This document shows positions 58,341 through 64,000 of a DNA stretch of 64,000 bases, one piece after another (position 1 is the stretch's first letter; each line of letters begins with the position of its first letter). The notes under the pieces were generated by a model. That model ran no database searches. It was not told the DNA's origin and saw nothing but the letters and a program-made list of their open reading frames with translations. Made by a program: the position numbers and the translations under genes. The DNA is from Dichotomocladium elegans (Eukaryota; Mucoromycota; Mucoromycetes; Mucorales; Lichtheimiaceae), in assembly GCA_025716815.1 (NCBI GenBank), contig JAIXMN010000004.1, forward strand, positions 1,240,001-1,304,000. Reading direction: 5' to 3'.

Positions 58341-59543
58341 ATGTCAATGGCAACCGGCGTCTTTTCTACAGTTGAGAAGTCATATCAAGATGGGCGAGTG
58401 GTTGCGATCAAGTCATACAAGAAACAACATGGAAAGCTCGTAATGGACCATTACAAACGTGAATTATGGGCATTGCAATCCCTTGACATAGAGTCCGAGC
58501 AAGAGGCGATTCAAAACCATGTGAATATTGTGCTTTTCTGAATGCGAGTGGGAAAGTTTGCTCATGCGGGCGCTATGATTTTTTTAGGTGATTTATCTTC
58601 TGGGCACGCAGTCTACACCGTCTGCGCAGATCCTGACGTTCCCTTTTTATCAACATACGTTGATGGATTTCGTGAATCAGAGCGTTCCTCAGCTGGCGTA
58701 CGAGGCCGTGTATCAGGTAGCGCTAGGGCTCAGCTTCCTCCACGAACGAGAAATAGTGCACTGCGATCTCAGTCCGAGCAACATCCTCGTTGATGCCAGC
58801 AAGAGGTATATGACGATTGCAGACTTTGGCTGTGCGCATCGGGTCAATGAACGTAATGGGGAGGTGGACCAGGAAGAGATCGGTACGCGGTAAGTGGCGC
58901 GCCTTTGCTTGTTAGAAACAAGCGAATGAACGCACATCTTTTATAGCTACTATAAAGCACCCGAGCACCTGTTTGGACACCAGGTATACACTCCCGCGAC
59001 CGACATATGGGCACTAGGTACTATCTTTTGCCATCTATTGGGAGGGCATCCGCTTTTCAGTGGTGAGAGCGATATCGAATTGATCGGCCAGATTGTACGG
59101 GTCTTGGGGCATCCCTCTAGGAAGGTTCTCGACGAGGTCAGTGTCATATGCATGAGGGAAAGGGCAAGCGGCTTGACCTGCGGCATGTAGGAGCTGCAGC
59201 ATTATCCTGACACGAACAAACTGGTGTTCTTTGGCGCATCCCCGCAATCGGACAATGAAGCGGGCGACGACGACACGAGTGATTCGGATGTCAGCGATGA
59301 TCTGGGCCACGTAGCTCCTAGAGCATCTGTACAAGATCTTCAGCATTTCTTGCAGGCGCACCAGGGCAGGGAAGGGTTTCCTGATGCGACGCCGCTGATC
59401 CAGGGTATGCTGACTTGGTCTGCCAAAGACCGAATCGCCGCGTCGGAAGTAAGTGGACCGACCACCTCAGACAGCCCAGACTGCTCACTCGTCTCTCCCC
59501 GTAGATTTTAAAGTTGGCTCGTCCAATGCATGCTTATATTTGA
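58341..59543 (+). CDS. CDK-like protein kinase, Csk1/Cak1-type candidate
   Basis: Protein kinase with five supported exons: 58341-58529, 58588-58889, 58947-59136, 59191-59448 and 59505-59543 (978 nt, 325 aa). Seen: part of the Gly loop (TGVFSTV), VAIKSYK with the ATP-binding Lys, the helix C Glu in YKRELWAL, a catalytic loop reading IVHCDLSPSNILVD (HCD in place of HRD, Asp and Asn kept), DFG in IADFGCAH, and GTRYYKAPEHLFG, a CMGC/CDK-style activation-loop end. TDIWALGTIFCHLLGGHPLF follows. An acidic insert (DDDTSDSD) lies in the C-lobe. It resembles monomeric CDK-activating kinases (Csk1) more than cyclin-dependent ones, since no PSTAIRE is seen. The first Gly of the loop and the extreme N-terminus are missing, so an upstream exon is likely. 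Confidence 0.75.
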
Positions 59544-59888
59544 CAAAGCGCTGTCTCCCAACATGCGATCCTGCACCCTGTTACCGCAACCCCTTGCACA
59601 TACGCTTGCTACTGGATTGATCGTACTGGTTTAGCCATAAACAAGCTGTAGAAAAGAAATAAGCGCGTGGTGGAAGGCAGGAAGGGGGGGTGGGTGAGTG
59701 GGAAGGAAGGAAGGAACGATGGGGCGAACCCCGCAAAATGGGTCCAATTACATTGTATTTTGCGGGTGGGGCAAGTTGTTCCCCAACAAAGCGAGCAGGA
59801 GAGAAAGGCGGCTTGATCCCAAGCCGGGTGCCAGCAACCCCCTTTCCCTTTCTTTTCTCCTCCACACTGTCTATGCTCCCACCTATTC
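59544..59888. other. Intergenic, promoter of the Sch9-like gene
   Basis: About 345 bp with G/A-rich and T/C-rich stretches. No gene recognised. Confidence 0.5.
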
Positions 59889-61941
59889 ATGGCCGATTTC
59901 GCTGACTCTCTTATTAAAAATTTGGGCCTCCATGCAGCCCCAAAATTATCGTCGCCTGTCAATCTCTCTGACAGGCTTGGCCAGCTGGGCGACTCCCTAC
60001 GCTATGCTCGTTCGTCCTTATCCCTTGCCTCCCTCAGCCAGGCATTGATCGGAGCAGGTAGCTCGCTGGTCAGCAGCAGCACCACGAATGACTCAGCTCC
60101 ATCGCCAAAACAAAACGCAACAGCAACAGCAGCAGCAGCACCACCACCACCCGGCACTCCAGCCATTGTGGAGTCGGTCATACCCATCGCGCCAGAACAA
60201 GCCAAGGGCCGCCTATGGATCAATCTCACCGAAGCACGCAATGTGTCGGTCACCAACCCAACCAAGGCGGATATTTACTGCCTCATTCAGTACGACAAGA
60301 GTGTCATGTCAACCGCAGAGACCTATGACGGCCAAGATCTGGAGCCTGGGCAGCAGCCCATTCCTATTCCTAATGCTTGCCGTCCTAATGTCGATATTTT
60401 CCAGCTCGCTATGGAAGCCAGTCGTCCAAAATGGCGGTACAATGTCAATTTGTAAGTACTCTGCCCTGACGTGATCGATGGCAGACTTTTTTATTATTTT
60501 TATTATTATTTTTAAACATTTTTTTTTATCAGCGACGTTTGCAATGACGATGACGATCTGATAATTCAATTATATGATCGTGGCAATCCGTTAGCGAACG
60601 GTGATGACCGCTTTCTCGGACAGGCCGTACTGAAGCCGTGCCTGACGCCGAAGAAGACGATCGATCATTGGTATCGTCTCACGCCAAGGGCAGGCGGGGG
60701 CTTTGAAGAACATGATGGCAAAGTGACGGGCGAGATCCGAATCCAGTCTGAATACACGCCGGCTGGACCTGTAAGGCTCCTTTCTTTTTGTTGGTGCTGC
60801 TGCGACTGTACCTTGCTAACTAGAATATGTGTAGAGCAAGCTCACGCCAGAGATGTTTCGAACAGTGCGTCTTCTGGGCCACGGGTCTTTTGGAAAGGTC
60901 TACCAAGTCGTGAAGCGAGACACAAAGCGGACATATGCGATGAAAGTGCTCTCGAAGCACCTCTTGATCTCGCAGAACGAGGTGACCCATACGATCTCTG
61001 AGCGCAATGTGCTGATACGGGCGTTTTCGAACCCTTTTATTGTGACGCTGAAGTTCAGTTTCCAGACGGCCGACCATCTGTTTCTGGTGATGGACTACAT
61101 CCCTGGCGGAGAGCTCTTTTCGTATCTTCAGCGCGAGCAGTACTTCAGTGAGGAACGTGCCAGGTTCTATGCTGCCGAGCTTGTTTGTGCACTGGAATAT
61201 ATCCATACCCATCAGGTGGTGTACCGCGACCTGAAGCCCGAAAACATCTTGCTCGATGCCCAGGGTCATATTGCGCTGACCGACTTTGGCTTGTGCAAGG
61301 AGCTGAAATATGCAAACGAGACGACCCAGACATTTTGTGGCACGTCAGAGTACCTTGCGCCGGAGATGGTTCGCCAAGAACCGTACACGCAGGCCGTGGA
61401 CTGGTGGAGCCTTGGCATTCTTCTATATGAGCTTCTCACAGGCGGTCCGCCCTTTCATTCGGTCCACCTCGACGTCCTTTATCGCCGCATCTGCAGCGCC
61501 CCGCTCAAATTCCCCTCCCAGCCCGCCATCTCCTCCGACGCAAGGGACATCATCGCCAAGCTTCTTGACCGCAACCCTGCTACCCGTCTGAGGCCGGCCG
61601 AGATTAAACAGCATCCCTTCTTCAAGTCTATCCAGTGGGACCTCATTGCTCAAAAGCAGGTCAGGCCGCCTTACAAGCCCGCCCTCACAAACCAGGCTCT
61701 GCTGACACCCAACAGCACCTGCAGCTCCAGCACCAAAAAACAGCCCCCTTCTTTCCTAATCACTGATCGGAAGACCTGCGCCACTAGGTCCTCGCCGATC
61801 AGCATCACGCAGCAGTCCGCCTTTAAAGGCTTTAGCTACGTGCGCGACGATACCGCCAGCATTGCAAGCAGTCGGCGCACAGTGGCATCTTCGTGCTTTT
61901 CTGACAATGACGAAGACGATGACGACGATCACTGGTGCTGA
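59889..61941 (+). CDS. SCH9: Sch9-like AGC kinase with N-terminal C2 domain
   Basis: Nutrient/TOR-pathway serine-threonine kinase of the Sch9/S6K type. Exons 59889-60451, 60533-60770 and 60835-61941 (1908 nt, 635 aa). The N-terminal 90 residues are Ala/Gln/Pro-rich. A C2 domain follows at about 100-285 (GRLWINLTEARNVSV, then DLIIQLYDRGNP and GEIRIQSEYTP), and a kinase domain from about 290: LLGHGSFGKVYQV, YAMKVLSK, VYRDLKPENILLD, TDFGLCKE, T-loop TQTFCGTSEYLAPE with the PDK1-site Thr, and VDWWSLGILLYELLTG. The AGC tail includes PPYKPAL and a hydrophobic motif FKGFSYV with a phosphorylatable Ser. C2 plus AGC kinase is the Sch9 layout. The C-terminus is acidic (DNDEDDDDD). Confidence 0.9.
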
Positions 61942-62287
61942 ATACCATCTTATTTGCAACCATTCATTTTCTTTCGTTCTTTCCCGAGCCTAGCCATGTA
62001 CATAACGTTTTTTTTTTTTTTTTGCTCTGAGGCATTATCAACAACTGATAGCAATAAACACATACCCATTCCAATCTTCTTATGTCGGACAAATGAGGCT
62101 CTCCATTGCATGTCTTTTCCTGTTCAGAAACAAGTCGCCATGGTCCGAGTTTGAGTACGTTCTATTTATTTGCAAGGGAAGCGAATCCCCGGAAGGAGTG
62201 GAATCCTTCATCCGTTTTTCCTCGTCTATTTTCCCTTTGCGATCCCACTCAGCTCATCAACTACAAGTTGCCCTGTTTTGACACCTT
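61942..62287. other. Short intergenic between convergent genes
   Basis: About 350 bp with a poly-T tract near 62010. 3' flanks of the Sch9-like and UspA-like genes. Confidence 0.5.
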
Positions 62288-63539
62288 TCAAGAAAGGAGA
62301 AGTAAGTCCAACATTTCTTTTGTTTCAGCATTCATCGTCTTACTTTCGCTGAGAGACTGTGCATGTGCCTGTTTTGCACTATGCGACTTGGTTCGTTTCT
62401 TCTGATATCGAATGACGGATACCGGCACCGGCGACTTTTGGATGAGGTACGTAGAAATGGATCCCATCAAGAGACTATACATACAAAGGCCGCGAAATAT
62501 CAGTCTGGGGGATAAACACGCATAGATTTTTTTTTTTTTTACCCTTGCATTGTGCTTCGACCACGCGATCCGCAGACAACCATCGTTAATGCCATTTGTT
62601 CAATCTCCAGAGTGGTGGTGGACAGTCCTGGGATGTGAGAAATAAAGTCTATCCAGCCCTATCTCCCAAAGGGGCTTACCATGGTCATCAGCACATCCTT
62701 GATACGACCGCGTACAGCGTGTGCGACCAACTTGATGTCGTACAAGAGCATATGCCGCAGAATCGCCTTGGATTTGTCGGCGAGTGCGACGGCGATGTTT
62801 TCCAGCTAAAATGATATTGAGTCGCCCCTGGTCGGCCCCAATCGCCAATGTTCCCATCGCATACCTCCTTCGTTGGACTTCTTCCGCGCCCAGAAGGGTG
62901 CATCTCTTCACCATTGACGGCCACCACCAGATGAGCCTCGTCGCCATCGCGCATCATGGTGCCCATAGTCCATTCGATTGCACTCATGCTTTCCGAACTA
63001 AAGTCGCATGCAATGAGATAGGCATGGGTTTTTCTTAGTTTTGTCACCGATGCTGCTGGGTCGTCTTCGTGGTGGCGGCCGTAAATGTGCTGAATGATGA
63101 CGCGGTCGGGCAATGTCTTGATCACCGGCTCGTCAAAGTCGAGTTTCGGCTGCTTTTTCTTGGCAGGCAGCATGGTCTTGAGGGCCGTCAGCGACGGAAT
63201 GTGCCGGTTGTTCTCCGTCGTACGTCGCAATTCTTCCATCAGCCGTGCCTCGTTCGCGTCCGCTTCCTCGTCTTCTTCTTCGAGCGCCTGCTCTCGCTCT
63301 AGCATCTCCGCATCGAGCGTCTCCTCCTGTGCTATGTACTCGTTTGTTCTCGCCCGCACGTTGTGATCCGGCTCGGGGTGGTGGATCGTGGCATGCGGGA
63401 TCGCAGCATCGCGCTCATCAATCGAATTGAGCTCCTTGTAGGCTTCGATCACTTCTGGCGATGTGCTGCCGTCCCGACTGATCGTCAAACCGGACGGCAA
63501 AGTGGGATCATTGACTCCTTCGGGTTGTTTGTCAGCCAT
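62288..63539 (-). CDS. Universal stress protein (UspA) domain protein
   Basis: 349 aa in four exons: 63539-62865, 62805-62680, 62604-62543 and 62474-62288. The N-terminal 150 residues are acidic and disordered (EREQALEEEDEEAD). The Usp fold follows: AYLIACDFSSESMSAIEWTM (strand 1 with the Asp of the nucleotide site), HLVVAVNGEE, a helix (IAVALADKSKAILRHMLLY), DIKLVAHAVRG, and the ATP-binding loop TMVVCGSRGRST, MGSISTYLIQKSPVPVSVIR, equal to the G-x2-G-x9-G(S/T) pattern. This architecture, a long acidic extension before a single Usp domain, is common in fungi. The role is presumably in stress or nucleotide sensing; no direct clue. A basic C-terminal tail is encoded after the domain. It converges with the Sch9-like gene. 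Confidence 0.9.
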
Positions 63540-63945
63540 TCTGGTTAAAAAAAGAAGACAAAACTGGGATGGATAGGATAAGCAGCCTTTTTTAGGGGAG
63601 GGGGATGCTTTAAAAAAGAGAAGATGGGTGCGTGGTTTTCTTTCGTTCTTTTCTTTTTTAGAACGGTTCGTCTGGCGTTTTCTCTCTTTTTTTTTTTTGA
63701 GCCACTTTTTTTATGCTAAACTCCGGTAAATATCCATAAACGGAAATTCTCGTCTGTGATACACAAATTGACAGGTTTGGGGGTTGGGGTTGAGGCGCTG
63801 CCTGTTCGCGTCAGGCATATCTTTCCCACAACGCAAATTTCATGCTACCGGCTTGCCTCAATATCGAAAAGAAAGGATGGGAAAAAATCTTTTAGCTTTT
63901 TAAATGATATTGTACATGAACCCGCAAGATATATTCTATCCCATT
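63540..63945. other. Intergenic, UspA gene promoter
   Basis: About 400 bp with poly-T and A-rich tracts. No gene recognised. Confidence 0.5.
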
Positions 63946-64000
63946 TTAGAAAACCTCAGCGGAAGAACCGAACTCAAAAGTGACGGCCTTGCCGGTGAGC
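63946..64000 (-). CDS. 3' end of an unidentified gene, cut by the window edge
   Basis: Minus strand reads LTGKAVTFEFGSSAEVF and then TAA (63948-63946). Codons are strongly optimal (GCC, GTC, TTC, TCC), as in a highly expressed gene. The product cannot be named from these 17 residues. The remaining gene lies to the right of the window. Confidence 0.45.
   Translation of the reverse strand, partial: LTGKAVTFEFGSSAEVF

Noticed and set aside
63946..64000. Ubiquitin-like N-terminus on the minus strand (LTGKAVTFEF resembles the TLTGKTITLEV start of ubiquitin)
   Set aside because: The same frame runs directly into a TAA stop after SSAEVF, so it is the C-terminal end of a gene, not the beginning of a ubiquitin fold.

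Overview
The window looks like a piece of an early-diverging fungal genome, most likely Mucoromycota (Mucorales-like). Genes carry many short introns (about 50-120 bp), are closely packed on both strands, and include clear eukaryotic housekeeping genes. Clues to the lineage are a grainyhead/CP2 transcription factor, a cobalamin-trafficking cblD (MMADHC) homologue, a GT37-like fucosyltransferase (fucose is a major cell-wall sugar of Mucorales), and decayed Tc1/mariner-like and TnpB/Fanzor-like elements. I cannot name the species from sequence alone. Most gene models were built by joining reading frames across splice sites; where exon lengths are given they sum to whole codons.

Layout. 0-10 kb: homeodomain factor, G/T-mismatch (MUG/TDG) glycosylase, coatomer epsilon subunit, ESCRT-III Vps20/CHMP6, a RhoGAP protein, ribosomal protein eS19. 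10-12 kb: a decayed Tc1/mariner-like transposase. 12-19.5 kb: a TUG/ASPSCR1-like UBX protein, complex I subunit NDUFB10, the spliceosomal SF3B1, and the tail-anchored ERAD E2 UBC6. 20-28 kb: acetyl-CoA synthetase, ETF beta, MMADHC and a cytochrome P450, a cluster with an acyl-CoA and redox flavour. 28.7-31.7 kb: grainyhead-like factor. 31.7-36 kb: gene-poor. 36-46 kb: a C2H2 factor, a GPI-anchored surface protein, a class I glutamine amidotransferase, a gene-poor stretch holding a broken TnpB/Fanzor-like gene, and a DUF4203-type membrane protein. 46-57 kb: a fucosyltransferase-like enzyme, APC/C subunit APC4 in divergent orientation to an anillin-like protein, and a GH27-like alpha-galactosidase. 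57-64 kb: ribosomal protein uL6 (RPL9), a CDK-like kinase, an Sch9-like C2-AGC kinase, a universal-stress protein, and the 3' end of an unidentified gene entering from the right.

The most notable observations are the degenerate TnpB/Fanzor-like locus, three GC-AG introns sharing the same donor (one directly behind the start codon region of SF3B1), the cblD homologue in a fungus, and the short divergent promoter between APC4 and the anillin-like gene. No CRISPR array, rRNA or tRNA gene was recognised.
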